A stretch of DNA of 64,000 nucleotides from positions 868,001 through 932,000 of the forward strand of contig NZ_MTBA01000004.1 of assembly GCF_002150805.1 (NCBI RefSeq), given 5' to 3'. The DNA is from Oceanospirillum sanctuarii. Lineage in GTDB: Bacteria; Pseudomonadota; Gammaproteobacteria; Pseudomonadales; Halomonadaceae. The notes beneath the pieces were generated by a model that saw only the letters and a program-made list of their open reading frames with translations, searched no databases and was not told where the DNA came from. Of the stretch, positions 19,714 through 28,566 are shown piece by piece; within the stretch, counting starts at the first letter, position 1, and every line of letters starts with the position of its first letter. The translations under genes and the position numbers were made by a program.

Positions 19714-20577
19714 TTAAGCCAGTTGCTTACGCACTTCCTCTGCAAAGTCTTCTTCAACTTTCTCGATACCTTCACCCACTTCAAAACGGATGAAAGACTG
19801 TACTTCGCCGCCGTTAGCTTTAACGAAAGCAGCAACAGTCTGAGATGGATCTTTAACGAAAGCTTGTTCTACCAGGCTGTTCTCAGCCAGGAACTTCTTA
19901 ACGCGACCAACAGCCATCTTCTCTTTGATCTCTTCAGGCTTACCTTCCATATCAGGTTGAGCCATGATGATCTCTTTCTCTTTCTGCAGCTCTTCAGCTG
20001 GCATGTCTTCCGGACGAGCAACGCGAGGGTTAACTGCTGCAGCGTGCATAGCAACGTCTTTAGCAACTTCAGCGTTTGCACCAGTCAGTACAGACAGAAC
20101 GCCAATACGGCCACCGTGTACGTACTCGCCAACGATACCGCCAGCTGGAGCTTCTACGATCGCTGCACGGCGTACAGAGATGTTCTCACCGATTTTCTGA
20201 ACCAGAGCTTCACGCGCTGCTTCCAGATCGCCAGCCATAACAGCAGCGATATCAGTTTCTTTAGCTTCGAATACTTTATCAGCAACAGCCTGAACGAAAC
20301 CTTTGAAGTTCTCGTCACGAGCAACGAAGTCAGTCTCAGAGTTAACTTCCAGAACAACACCGTAGCTGCCGTCAGCCGCTACTTTAGTTGCTACTGCACC
20401 GTCAGCTGCAACACGGCTAGCTTTTTTAGCTGCCTTCATGCCGCTTGACTTACGCAGGTTTTCGATTGCCAGTTCGATGTTGCCATCAGTTTCTTTCAGT
20501 GCAGTTTTGCACTCCAGCATGCCTAAGCCAGTACGCTCACGCAGCTCTTTAACCATAGATGCGCTGATTGCAGCCAT
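19714..20577 (-). CDS. tsf: Translation elongation factor Ts
   Basis: 287 aa (E. coli 283). EF-Ts exchanges GDP for GTP on EF-Tu. The N-terminal UBA-like domain ([19 protein letters not shown]) contacts EF-Tu, followed by the core with [12 protein letters not shown], including the TDFVA motif that inserts into the EF-Tu nucleotide site. C-terminal segments include [11 protein letters not shown]. It follows rpsB after a 138-bp spacer filled with three hairpins and precedes pyrH after another hairpin, so its level may be set separately from S2. Confidence 0.98.
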   Translation of the reverse strand: MAAISASMVKELRERTGLGMLECKTALKETDGNIELAIENLRKSSGMKAAKKASRVAADGAVATKVAADGSYGVVLEVNSETDFVARDENFKGFVQAVADKVFEAKETDIAAVMAGDLEAAREALVQKIGENISVRRAAIVEAPAGGIVGEYVHGGRIGVLSVLTGANAEVAKDVAMHAAAVNPRVARPEDMPAEELQKEKEIIMAQPDMEGKPEEIKEKMAVGRVKKFLAENSLVEQAFVKDPSQTVAAFVKANGGEVQSFIRFEVGEGIEKVEEDFAEEVRKQLA

Positions 20578-20620
20578 GATGAATAACCTCTTGATCTGAT
20601 ATGAAAAACCGGATTTGCAA

Positions 20621-20640
20621 AAGGGGGCTTACGCCCCCTT
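20621..20640 (-). terminator. Terminator-like hairpin before tsf
   Basis: Perfect 8-bp arms AAGGGGGC and GCCCCCTT around a TTAC/GTAA loop. On the minus strand the 3' arm ends in a short T4 run. It is the last of three hairpins read after rpsB and could act as an attenuator that lowers tsf relative to rpsB. Confidence 0.55.
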
Positions 20641-20655
20641 CGCAGAGTTAACTGT

Positions 20656-20681
20656 CGTCGCTGATCAAAATATCAGCGACG
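20656..20681. other. Second rpsB-tsf hairpin
   Basis: Perfect 10-bp arms CGTCGCTGAT and ATCAGCGACG with a 6-nt loop, the middle of three consecutive hairpins between rpsB and tsf. Confidence 0.65.
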
Positions 20682-20686
20682 TATGA

Positions 20687-20705
20687 CGGCTCTGTAACAG
20701 AGCCG
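20687..20705. other. First rpsB-tsf hairpin
   Basis: Perfect 8-bp arms CGGCTCTG and CAGAGCCG with a 3-nt loop, beginning about 11 nt after the rpsB stop codon. Confidence 0.65.
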
Positions 20706-20715
20706 GCACAATCAA

Positions 20716-21447
20716 TTACTCTGCAGACTCTTCGCTAACTTCTACGAATTCGTCTTCAGAAGCGCTGCCTTCTTTGCCTTTCAGGCAAGCGTTAGCAACA
20801 CCCTGTGCATAGATCTGAATCGCACGGATCGCGTCGTCGTTACCAGGAACAACGAAGTCAACGCCGTCTGGGTTGCTGTTAGTATCAACGATACCGATAA
20901 CAGGGATACCCAGTTTGTTCGCTTCATTGATCGCGATACGCTCGTGGTCAACGTCGATTACGAACAGAGCGTCCGGCAGACCACCCATATCTTTGATACC
21001 ACCGATAGAGCGTTCCAGCTTAGCCATTTCACGAGTGTTCATCAGAACCTCTTTCTTGGTCAGCTTGTCGAACGTACCATCGTTCTGCATCGCTTCCAGA
21101 TCACGAAGACGACGGATAGACTGGCGGATAGTCTTGTAGTTAGTCAGCATACCACCCAACCAGCGGTGGTTTACGTATGGCATGCCAGCGCGAGCTGCTT
21201 CTTCTTTAACCACTTTGCTTGCTGCACGCTTAGTACCAACAAACAGAACTTTGTTTTTGCCGGAAGACAGCTTCTCAACAAAAGACAGAGCATCATTCAG
21301 CGCAGGAACAGTGTGCTCCAGGTTGATGATATGGATCTTGTTACGAGCGCCGAAAATGAACTTAGACATTTTCGGGTTCCAGTAACGGGTCTGGTGACCG
21401 AAGTGAGCACCTGCTTTCAGCAGATCACGCATAGAAACTTGAGACAT
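20716..21447 (-). CDS. rpsB: 30S ribosomal protein S2
   Basis: 243 aa from the ATG at 21447 (E. coli 241). S2 is a late-assembling small-subunit protein needed for S1 binding. The N-terminus [19 protein letters not shown] and the segments [28 protein letters not shown] and [14 protein letters not shown] are classic. An AGGAG ribosome binding site lies 6 nt before this ATG; the 27 extra codons upstream are leader RNA. The acidic C-terminal tail is typical. It is cotranscribed with tsf from a promoter near 21.65 kb. Confidence 0.98.
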   Translation of the reverse strand: MSQVSMRDLLKAGAHFGHQTRYWNPKMSKFIFGARNKIHIINLEHTVPALNDALSFVEKLSSGKNKVLFVGTKRAASKVVKEEAARAGMPYVNHRWLGGMLTNYKTIRQSIRRLRDLEAMQNDGTFDKLTKKEVLMNTREMAKLERSIGGIKDMGGLPDALFVIDVDHERIAINEANKLGIPVIGIVDTNSNPDGVDFVVPGNDDAIRAIQIYAQGVANACLKGKEGSASEDEFVEVSEESAE

Positions 21448-21643
21448 TTTGACTCCTAGAAATTTAGGGTTAAACCTCCACACACCCCATAATCCAACCC
21501 TTTGAAAGCCAAAACTTTCGCCGGGCACCCAGAACTACGTGCCGGTGTGTGTGTGTCGTTTAGGTAATTTAGGTGCGCTACAGACAAATGCATCAACCAC
21601 ACAGCCGAAGTTATTCAGCTATACGGGACACAGTTTGCATATA

Positions 21644-21662
21644 GGCGCGCGGCTTTATACCA
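21644..21662 (-). promoter_or_regulatory. Probable rpsB promoter with GC-rich discriminator
   Basis: On the minus strand an extended -10 (TGGTATAAA) is followed by a run of ten G/C bases. Such discriminators are typical of stable-RNA and ribosomal-protein promoters repressed by ppGpp/DksA. It implies a leader of roughly 195 nt before the rpsB ATG. In E. coli S2 represses its own operon through the leader, and a similar role here is inference. No good -35 was seen. Confidence 0.5.
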
Positions 21663-21857
21663 CAGAACAAGTTTAATATAAAGAAAGCAGCAGGAATCGG
21701 CGGATTTTTACTGTTGAAAAAGCAAGCTATGAATTTATTTCCGACAGAAAGAGTCAATTTTTTAATTTTATCCCGTTCAGCCACTCCCACCCTTTCCCAA
21801 TAAGGGTTACCATTTCAGCACATTATTTATCTGAACTGATGGCAAAATAGATCTGAT

Positions 21858-22631
21858 ATGACTGCAATTATCAAAACACCCGAAGAAATTGAAAAAATGC
21901 GCGTGGCTGGCCGTATGGCTGCTGAGGTTCTGGAAATGATTGAGCCTCACGTAAAAGCGGGTGTCAGCACTGAAGAGCTGAACCGTATCTGCCACGACTA
22001 TATCGTAAATGAGCTGGATGCCATCCCCGCCCCCCTGAACTACCACGGCTTCCCTAAGTCGATCTGCACCTCTGTTAACCAGGTGATCTGTCACGGCATT
22101 CCAAGCGAAAGCAAGGTGCTGAAAAACGGCGATATCATCAACATCGACATCACCGTAATCAAAGATGGTTACCACGGCGACACCAGTAAGATGTTTATTA
22201 TTGGTGAAGCCAAAATTCAGGCACGACGCCTGTGCCAGGTGACTCAGGAATGTCTGTATAAAGCTTTGCGCATCGTAAAACCAGGCACCACCCTTGGCGA
22301 CATCGGCGAAGTGATTCAGAAGCACGCGGAAGCCAGTGGCTTCTCCATTGTGCGCGAATACTGTGGTCACGGTATCGGTAAAGGCTTCCACGAAGAGCCA
22401 CAAGTTGTGCACTACGGTAAAGCCGGCACCGGTATGAAGCTGGTAGAAGGTATGACGTTCACCATCGAACCTATGGTGAATGCAGGAAAACGTCACTGCA
22501 AAGTATTAAAAGACGAATGGACTGTAGTGACAAAAGATCGTAGTTTATCTGCTCAGTATGAACACACCATTCTTGTGACCAAAGATGGCTGTGAAATCCT
22601 GACCCTGAGAAAAGAAGAAACTGATCTGTAA
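21858..22631 (+). CDS. map: Type I methionine aminopeptidase
   Basis: 257 aa (E. coli 264). Removes the initiator Met from nascent proteins; a cytosolic two-metal enzyme. TAIIKTPEEIEKMRVAGRMA opens the pita-bread fold. Metal ligands lie in NIDITVIKDGYHGDTSKMF, the GHGIGKGFHEEPQVVHYG segment and the TIEPMVNAGK segment, with the last Glu in SAQYEHTILVT. It is divergent from rpsB across 410 bp, as in many gammaproteobacteria. No clear Shine-Dalgarno precedes the ATG. glnD starts 15 nt after the stop codon. Confidence 0.98.
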   Translation: MTAIIKTPEEIEKMRVAGRMAAEVLEMIEPHVKAGVSTEELNRICHDYIVNELDAIPAPLNYHGFPKSICTSVNQVICHGIPSESKVLKNGDIINIDITVIKDGYHGDTSKMFIIGEAKIQARRLCQVTQECLYKALRIVKPGTTLGDIGEVIQKHAEASGFSIVREYCGHGIGKGFHEEPQVVHYGKAGTGMKLVEGMTFTIEPMVNAGKRHCKVLKDEWTVVTKDRSLSAQYEHTILVTKDGCEILTLRKEETDL

Positions 22632-22646
22632 CATACGGACGCTCCC

Positions 22647-25340
22647 ATGCCACTGACACCCTATGAGTTTGAACCAGATCCATCACTGTTTAACAAACAC
22701 ACCTTTAAACAGCAGCTGGCTGAGGCTAAATCCACCATTAGCCTCTTTAAACAAACCATCCAGAGTGTTCAGGAAAAATTAGACCAACGCTTCTTAGACG
22801 GTGCCGATATCCGGGATCTGGTTCATGGCCGGGCCTGGTTTATCGACCAGCTATTAAGCGTGGTCTGGGAGCAGTTTGACTGGCCGGACAACAATATCAG
22901 CCTGCTGGCAGTAGGTGGATATGGCCGCGGTGAACTGCACCCTCATTCCGATATCGACCTGTTGATTCTCCTCCGTGATGACGACGACACCCCCTACCGG
23001 GATAGTCTTGAGCGTCTGATTACCTTTATGTGGGATATCAGTCTGGATATCGGTCACAGCGTCCGCTCCCTGTCCGATTGCGAGCGGGAAGCCAAAGCCG
23101 ATATCACCGTTGCCACCAACCTGCTGGAAAACCGCACTATTGTCGGCCCAGACAGCCTGCGCGAAGAGATGATCAAGCGCCTCGGCACAGAGCACATGTG
23201 GAGCAGCAGTGAATTCTTCGAAGCCAAGTGGCAGGAACAGATCAAGCGTCACTACAAGTACAACAACAACGAATACAACCTTGAGCCCAATATCAAATCA
23301 TCACCCGGCGGCTTAAGAGATATTCAGATGATCGGCTGGGTGGCCAAACGTCACTTCGGCACTCATACCCTTGAAGGCCTGATGCGGGAAGGCTTCCTGA
23401 CCGAATCCGAAGTCCGCATTATGGAACAGGGACAGGCATTTCTCTGGCAGGTGCGCTACGCCCTGCACATGACCGCTAAACGCGCCGAAGATCGTCTGCT
23501 GTTTGATCATCAGCGAACTCTGGCGGAGCTGTTTGGCTACGCTGATAACGATGAACGTCTGGCTGTTGAGCAGTTTATGCGCCGTTATTACCGCGTGGTA
23601 ATGTCGCTGACCGAACTGAACGATGTACTAATGCAGCACTTTGATGATGCCATCCTGCAATCCCAGCATGAAGCTCAGGTCGAGATCCTGAACAAACGCT
23701 TCCAGATCGTAAACGGCAAGATCGAAGCCACCCATAACCGTGTCTTCGAGAACAACCCTTTTGCCCTGCTGGAAATTTTCCTGCTGATGGCGCAAAACCC
23801 GCAGATCGAAAGTGTTCGCGCGTCGACCATCCGACTGCTGCGGGATAACCGCCACCTGATCGACGAAAGCTTCCGTCAGGATATTCGTCACTCCTCCCTG
23901 TTTATGGAGCTGCTGCGCAGTCCGGGCAATGTTGCCCGTCAGCTACGCCGCATGAGCCGTTACGGTATTCTGGGTAAGTATCTGCCGGAGTTTGGCTATG
24001 CCATCGGCCTGATGCAGCACGATCTTTTCCATATCTACACCGTGGATGCCCACACCCTGCTGCTGCTGAAATTTATGCACCGCTTCCAGAAGGAGGAAGC
24101 ACGCAAAGAATTCCCCTATGCCGCACAGATTTTCCATCGCCTGCCAAAGCGTGAACTGGCCTATATCGCCGGTCTCTACCACGATATCGGCAAGGGCCGG
24201 GGTGGTGATCACTCGGAGCTGGGCGCGAAGGATGTGCTGCAGTTCTGCGAGCGCCATCATCTGAGTAAGCATGATGCCCGCCTGGTCAGCTGGCTGGTAG
24301 AGCATCACCTGCTGATGTCCATGACAGCCCAGAAGAAAGATATTTCCGATCCGGAAGTGATTCAGGAATTTGTCATGACTGTGCGGGATGAAACCCGACT
24401 GGATTATCTCTACATACTGACTGTAGCCGATATTAACGCGACGAATCCAAACCTCTGGAACAGTTGGCGTGCCACCCTATTGCAGCAGCTTTATGTTGAA
24501 AGCAAACGCGCTCTGCGTCGTGGCCTTGAGAACCCGATTGACCGCCATGAATGGGTTGCTGAAACCCAACAGGATGCACTGGTATTCCTGAAAAAATGGG
24601 GCGTGGAAGAAACCCGTATCTGGCCGCTGTGGAACCTGCTGGGTGAAGAATACTTCCTGCAGGACAGCGCCCGTGAGATCGCCTTCCAGACCGAACAGAT
24701 TCTGGAACACAAAGAGCCGGACATGCCGCTGGTTCTGGTGACCAATCCGAAGAAAGTGGAACAGGTCGGCGGCACCAAGATCTTTATCTACACCAAAGAG
24801 CAGGACCACCTGTTTGCGGCCACCGTTGCCGCCATGGAACAACTGGGTCTGAACATTCACGACTCCCGCATCAGCACCTCCAGCAACGGCTACACGCTGG
24901 ATACCTATATTGTGCTGGAGAGCAACGATGAGCCGATTCGGGACGAAGCCCGCATCGAAGAGATCAAACAGGTTCTGATCGAAGAACTGGATGATCCGGC
25001 TGACTACAGCGAAATTGTCCAGCGCCGCACACCGCGCCAGCTGAAACACTTCACCATGCCGACACAGGTGATTATCAGCAACGACCCGGTAACCCAGCGC
25101 ACCACACTTGAGGTGATCACACCGGATCGCCCGGGACTGCTGGCCCGTATCGGCCGTATCTTTGTTGAGATGGATATCAACATCCTCTCCGCGAAGATCA
25201 TCACCCTGGGTGAGCGGGTAGAGGATATCTTCGTGATCACCGATCGCCATCTGGGGCCGATCAGTGATCCTGAGTTGTGCGAAAACCTGCGCGCCCGTAT
25301 CTGTCGTGATCTTGATGAGCAGGTATCAAACGGACATTAA
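22647..25340 (+). CDS. glnD: Bifunctional PII uridylyltransferase/uridylyl-removing enzyme
   Basis: 897 aa (E. coli 890). GlnD senses glutamine and uridylylates or deuridylylates PII proteins, the top of the nitrogen cascade. The nucleotidyltransferase motif GGYGRGELHPHSDID is at about residues 90-104, followed by a GlnE-like helical linker (YNLEPNIKSSPGGLRDIQM). The HD hydrolase motif HDIGKGRGGDH is near 511-521. Two C-terminal ACT domains (HLFAATVAAMEQLGLNIHDSRI; TTLEVITPDRPGLLARIG) bind glutamine. It lies between map and dapC as in pseudomonads, and a terminator follows. Confidence 0.98.
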   Translation: MPLTPYEFEPDPSLFNKHTFKQQLAEAKSTISLFKQTIQSVQEKLDQRFLDGADIRDLVHGRAWFIDQLLSVVWEQFDWPDNNISLLAVGGYGRGELHPHSDIDLLILLRDDDDTPYRDSLERLITFMWDISLDIGHSVRSLSDCEREAKADITVATNLLENRTIVGPDSLREEMIKRLGTEHMWSSSEFFEAKWQEQIKRHYKYNNNEYNLEPNIKSSPGGLRDIQMIGWVAKRHFGTHTLEGLMREGFLTESEVRIMEQGQAFLWQVRYALHMTAKRAEDRLLFDHQRTLAELFGYADNDERLAVEQFMRRYYRVVMSLTELNDVLMQHFDDAILQSQHEAQVEILNKRFQIVNGKIEATHNRVFENNPFALLEIFLLMAQNPQIESVRASTIRLLRDNRHLIDESFRQDIRHSSLFMELLRSPGNVARQLRRMSRYGILGKYLPEFGYAIGLMQHDLFHIYTVDAHTLLLLKFMHRFQKEEARKEFPYAAQIFHRLPKRELAYIAGLYHDIGKGRGGDHSELGAKDVLQFCERHHLSKHDARLVSWLVEHHLLMSMTAQKKDISDPEVIQEFVMTVRDETRLDYLYILTVADINATNPNLWNSWRATLLQQLYVESKRALRRGLENPIDRHEWVAETQQDALVFLKKWGVEETRIWPLWNLLGEEYFLQDSAREIAFQTEQILEHKEPDMPLVLVTNPKKVEQVGGTKIFIYTKEQDHLFAATVAAMEQLGLNIHDSRISTSSNGYTLDTYIVLESNDEPIRDEARIEEIKQVLIEELDDPADYSEIVQRRTPRQLKHFTMPTQVIISNDPVTQRTTLEVITPDRPGLLARIGRIFVEMDINILSAKIITLGERVEDIFVITDRHLGPISDPELCENLRARICRDLDEQVSNGH

Positions 25341-25375
25341 AACCGTTGATGAGCAAAGCTGTCAGAACAAAATGC

Positions 25376-25405
25376 GAAGGCGATCTCAGGATCGCCTTCT
25401 TTATA
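25376..25405 (+). terminator. Terminator after glnD
   Basis: Perfect 10-bp stem GAAGGCGATC/GATCGCCTTC with a TCAG loop, followed by TTTAT, about 35 nt past the glnD stop codon. Confidence 0.75.
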
Positions 25406-25559
25406 TCTCTGCAATTCAATAAACCTGTACCCCAAAACCGCCCCCATCAAACCAAAGATAGGCTTCTTTCAACCTGTAAAAAGCCCAGCGGGTTTGTCGG
25501 TCTCTACCGCCTTGATTATAATGGTCGGCCAAATAAATACCCTGATGATGGAAGCCGGT

Positions 25560-26756
25560 ATGAATCCAGATCTGAACCGATTACAGCCTTACCCTTTTGA
25601 GAAGCTGACCACCCTGAAAAATCAGGTGACACCACCTTCAGATCTGGAACACATTGCGCTTTCCATTGGCGAGCCCCGTCATCCGGCTCCGGAATTTGTA
25701 CTGAACAGCCTGCGTCATAACCTGAACCGCATCAGCAACTACCCGACTACCAAGGGACTGCCTGAACTGCGTGAAGCGATTGCACACTGGTGTCAGCGTC
25801 GTTTTATTCTGAAACCAGATACCCTGACCGCTGAAGACCATGTCCTGCCCGTTAACGGTACCCGTGAAGCGATCTTTGCCTTCACTCAGGCGCTGATCGA
25901 GCGAAAGCCGGGGGCTTTGGTTGCCTCTCCGAATCCGTTTTATCAGATCTATGAAGGTGCCGCTTATCTGGCTGGTGCCGAGCCTTACTTTATGCCGTGC
26001 CTGGCTGAGAACGGCTTTATCCCGGATTTTGATGCTGTGCCTGCGGAAATTTGGCAGAACACCCAACTGCTTTTCCTGTGCAGCCCGGGTAACCCAACGG
26101 GCGCCGTTGCCAGCCTTGATGTGCTGAAAAAGCTGATTGCGCTATCTGACCAGTACGACTTTGTAATCGCCTCTGACGAGTGCTACTCCGAAATCTATTT
26201 CGATGAGCAGACACCACCACCGGGGCTGCTACAGGCATGTGCTGAACTGGGTCGTGACGACTATAAAAACTGCGTGGTTTTCCACAGTCTGTCGAAGCGC
26301 TCTAACCTGCCGGGTCTGCGTTCCGGCTTTATCGCCGGTGAAGCTGAGCTGATGCAGAAGTTCCTGCTCTACCGCACCTACCACGGCTGCTCCATGCCAG
26401 TTCAGCATCAGCTGGCCAGCATCGAAGCCTGGAACGATGAAGATCACACCATCGCCAACCGTGCGGTATATACCGAGAAGTTCGAGCGTGTAGGCGAGAT
26501 CCTGAAACCGGTACTCAACTTCGACCTGCCGGAAGCCAGCTTCTATCTGTGGCCTGAAACGCCGATCAATGAAGAAGCTTTCGCCCAGAAATTGTTCGAA
26601 CAGCAGAACGTAACCGTACTGCCAGGCAGCTACCTGTCCCGCACGATTGATGGCCAGAACCCGGGCAGTAACCGTGTTCGTATGGCGCTGGTTGCAACGA
26701 TGGACGAGTGTGTCGAAGCCGCTCAGCGTATCCGCCGTTTTGTAGAATCGCTTTAA
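25560..26756 (+). CDS. dapC: Succinyldiaminopimelate transaminase DapC
   Basis: 398 aa. A PLP-dependent class I/II aminotransferase that aminates N-succinyl-2-amino-6-ketopimelate in the DAP/lysine pathway. The start MNPDLNRLQPYPFEKL is typical of the proteobacterial DapC family. CSPGNPTGAV and SDECYSEIYF are aminotransferase motifs, and HSLSKRSNLPGLRSG carries the Schiff-base Lys (K246). The ATG at 25560 has a GGAAG ribosome binding site; the open frame starts 22 codons earlier without similarity. The neighbours yffB and dapD support the assignment against a generic aminotransferase. Confidence 0.93.
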   Translation: MNPDLNRLQPYPFEKLTTLKNQVTPPSDLEHIALSIGEPRHPAPEFVLNSLRHNLNRISNYPTTKGLPELREAIAHWCQRRFILKPDTLTAEDHVLPVNGTREAIFAFTQALIERKPGALVASPNPFYQIYEGAAYLAGAEPYFMPCLAENGFIPDFDAVPAEIWQNTQLLFLCSPGNPTGAVASLDVLKKLIALSDQYDFVIASDECYSEIYFDEQTPPPGLLQACAELGRDDYKNCVVFHSLSKRSNLPGLRSGFIAGEAELMQKFLLYRTYHGCSMPVQHQLASIEAWNDEDHTIANRAVYTEKFERVGEILKPVLNFDLPEASFYLWPETPINEEAFAQKLFEQQNVTVLPGSYLSRTIDGQNPGSNRVRMALVATMDECVEAAQRIRRFVESL

Positions 26757-26766
26757 CCATCTCTCA

Positions 26767-26807
26767 GCCCCTGATGCTCACCATCATAAAGGCGGAACAT
26801 CAGGGGC
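26767..26807. other. Hairpin after dapC
   Basis: Perfect 10-bp arms GCCCCTGATG and CATCAGGGGC separated by 21 nt, ten bases past the dapC stop codon. It lacks a T-run, so it is probably an mRNA 3'-end or processing structure. Confidence 0.5.
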
Positions 26808-26863
26808 GGATCATCGATGTTTAACATCGTATTTGACAGACAAACTATCTAACGAGGCCGCTA

Positions 26864-27214
26864 ATGCCCCTGACGCTGTACGGTATCCCCAACTGCGATA
26901 CGGTCAAAAAAGCCCGCACCTGGCTGGAGAATAACCAGCTGGACTATCAGTTTCATGATTTCCGCAAAGACGGACTGACAGAAGCCGACCTGACTCTGTG
27001 GTGCAATGCACTGGGTTGGGAGCAGGTACTGAACAAGCGCAGCACCAGCTGGCGTGCACTGGACGCCGCAGATAAAGAAAATCTGGATCAGGCAAAGGCA
27101 ATCGCTCTGATGCTGGCCAGCCCGACGCTGGTTAAGCGGCCTGTTCTGGCTAAAGACGACCAGTTTAAAACCGGCTTTAAAGATACGGACTATCAGGCGT
27201 TCTTTGCTCTGTAA
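26864..27214 (+). CDS. ArsC/Spx-family reductase-like protein (YffB type)
   Basis: 116 aa. Thioredoxin-fold protein of the ArsC/Spx/MgsR superfamily. It starts MPLTLYGIPNCDTVKKARTWLE, with a single Cys in the NCDTVKKA active-site helix where arsenate reductase has its catalytic Cys, and FHDFRKDGL is also characteristic. Its placement between dapC and dapD is conserved in pseudomonads and in E. coli near dapE. No true arsenate reductase role is implied, since YffB is thought to be a glutathione-dependent thiol reductase. The cellular role is unknown. Confidence 0.9.
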   Translation: MPLTLYGIPNCDTVKKARTWLENNQLDYQFHDFRKDGLTEADLTLWCNALGWEQVLNKRSTSWRALDAADKENLDQAKAIALMLASPTLVKRPVLAKDDQFKTGFKDTDYQAFFAL

Positions 27215-27321
27215 CCGATCGGCGAATGCCCTTTGATTTTCTGAATCAACAATTTAAGACCCTATACTTTTAACCGTAATTTTTAGGCAGCCCTGCTGTC
27301 TCGACCTCTTCGGGAGTTAAC

Positions 27322-28362
27322 ATGACTGCATCACCTTTTTTCAGCTTTGGCTTTGGCGTTGGTACTCAGAACAGCAAAGGCGAGTGGCTGGAAGTTTTCT
27401 ACGCACAACCTCTGCTGAACCCTGCAGTAAGCCTGATCGAAGCGATCACTGACACTCTGGGTTACCAGGGCGGCAATCAGGCGATCGAATTCGCTGGCGA
27501 CAAAGCAACCGCTCTGGCTGCAGCTCTGCAGGCGGCTGGTGAAGCAGAACAGGCCGCTCTGGTAGCTTCTCTGGCTGACAGCAAGCGCCCTCTGATCGCA
27601 ACCTTCATTGAAGAAGATACCGATCCTAAGTCTGTTGCTGAGGTTTACCTGAAGCTGCACCTGCTGTCTCACCGTCTGGTTAAGCCTCATGGCACTAACC
27701 TGAACGGCATGTTCGGCCTGCTGCCAAACGTTGCCTGGACCAGCGAAGGCGCTATCGACCTGAGCGAACTGCCACAGCGCCAGCTGCAGTCCCGCCTGAA
27801 CGGTAAGACCATCTCTGTGGATTGCGTAGACAAGTTCCCGAAAATGACCGACTACGTTGTACCAGCTGGTACCCGTATCGCAGATACAGCTCGTGTACGT
27901 CTCGGTGCATACCTGGGTGAAGGCACCACCATCATGCACGAAGGTTTCGTGAACTTTAACGCAGGCACTGAAGGCCCGGGTATGATCGAAGGCCGTATCT
28001 CTGCTGGCGTTATGGTTGGTAAAGGTTCCGATCTGGGCGGTGGCTGCTCCACTATGGGCACTCTGTCTGGTGGCGGCAACATCATCATCTCTGTGGGCGA
28101 AGGCTGTCTGCTGGGCGCAAATGCTGGTATCGGTATTCCTCTGGGAGATCGCTGCACCGTTGAAGCGGGTCTGTACATCACTGCCGGTTCTAAAGTGAAC
28201 GTACTGGACGGCAGCGGTGAACTGGTTGAAGTCGCACGTGCCCGTGAACTGGCTAACAAAGATGACCTGCTGTTCCGTCGTAACTCTCAGAACGGTGCTG
28301 TTGAGTGTCTGACCAACAAAACCGCGATCGAGCTGAACGAAGCACTGCACGCGAATAACTAA
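27322..28362 (+). CDS. dapD: 2,3,4,5-tetrahydropyridine-2,6-dicarboxylate N-succinyltransferase
   Basis: 346 aa, the long pseudomonad form (the E. coli form is about 274). DapD succinylates tetrahydrodipicolinate with succinyl-CoA, committing carbon to the succinylase route to DAP and lysine. The C-terminal half is a left-handed beta-helix of hexapeptides (RLGAYLGEGTTIMHEGFVNF, GGGCSTMGTLSGGG, GANAGIGIPLGD). The N-terminal about 150 residues form the extension domain. The ribosome binding site is GGGAG. Codon use is strongly biased, which suggests high expression. A good terminator follows. Confidence 0.96.
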   Translation: MTASPFFSFGFGVGTQNSKGEWLEVFYAQPLLNPAVSLIEAITDTLGYQGGNQAIEFAGDKATALAAALQAAGEAEQAALVASLADSKRPLIATFIEEDTDPKSVAEVYLKLHLLSHRLVKPHGTNLNGMFGLLPNVAWTSEGAIDLSELPQRQLQSRLNGKTISVDCVDKFPKMTDYVVPAGTRIADTARVRLGAYLGEGTTIMHEGFVNFNAGTEGPGMIEGRISAGVMVGKGSDLGGGCSTMGTLSGGGNIIISVGEGCLLGANAGIGIPLGDRCTVEAGLYITAGSKVNVLDGSGELVEVARARELANKDDLLFRRNSQNGAVECLTNKTAIELNEALHANN

Positions 28363-28390
28363 GCCAAACTTAGCTGTTTCAGTGCATCAG

Positions 28391-28415
28391 AAAAGCGGCC
28401 AACTGGCCGCTTTTT
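28391..28415 (+). terminator. Terminator after dapD
   Basis: Stem AAAAGCGGCCA/TGGCCGCTTTTT with a 2-3 nt loop and T5 run, about 30 nt past dapD. Confidence 0.85.
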
Positions 28416-28566
28416 CTTTGTCTGCTATTCCTGATAAAAGCTTACGCATCGATTAAACACTCAAAGTTAATAATCTCTTTCTCTCAATCCACTTCCGTAC
28501 GGATGACAAGATGATAGCCAGCCCCTAAACTGGAAAACTCATTTCAGGATTAGCAAGTCATCATCT

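Noticed and set aside
24477-25250. 257-codon frame antisense to glnD
   Set aside because: Overlaps the ACT domains and HD region of an intact glnD; no independent signal.
26864-27214. Arsenate reductase (arsenic resistance)
   Set aside because: No ars genes nearby; the context with dapC/dapD is the conserved YffB place, so a generic ArsC-fold call is safer.
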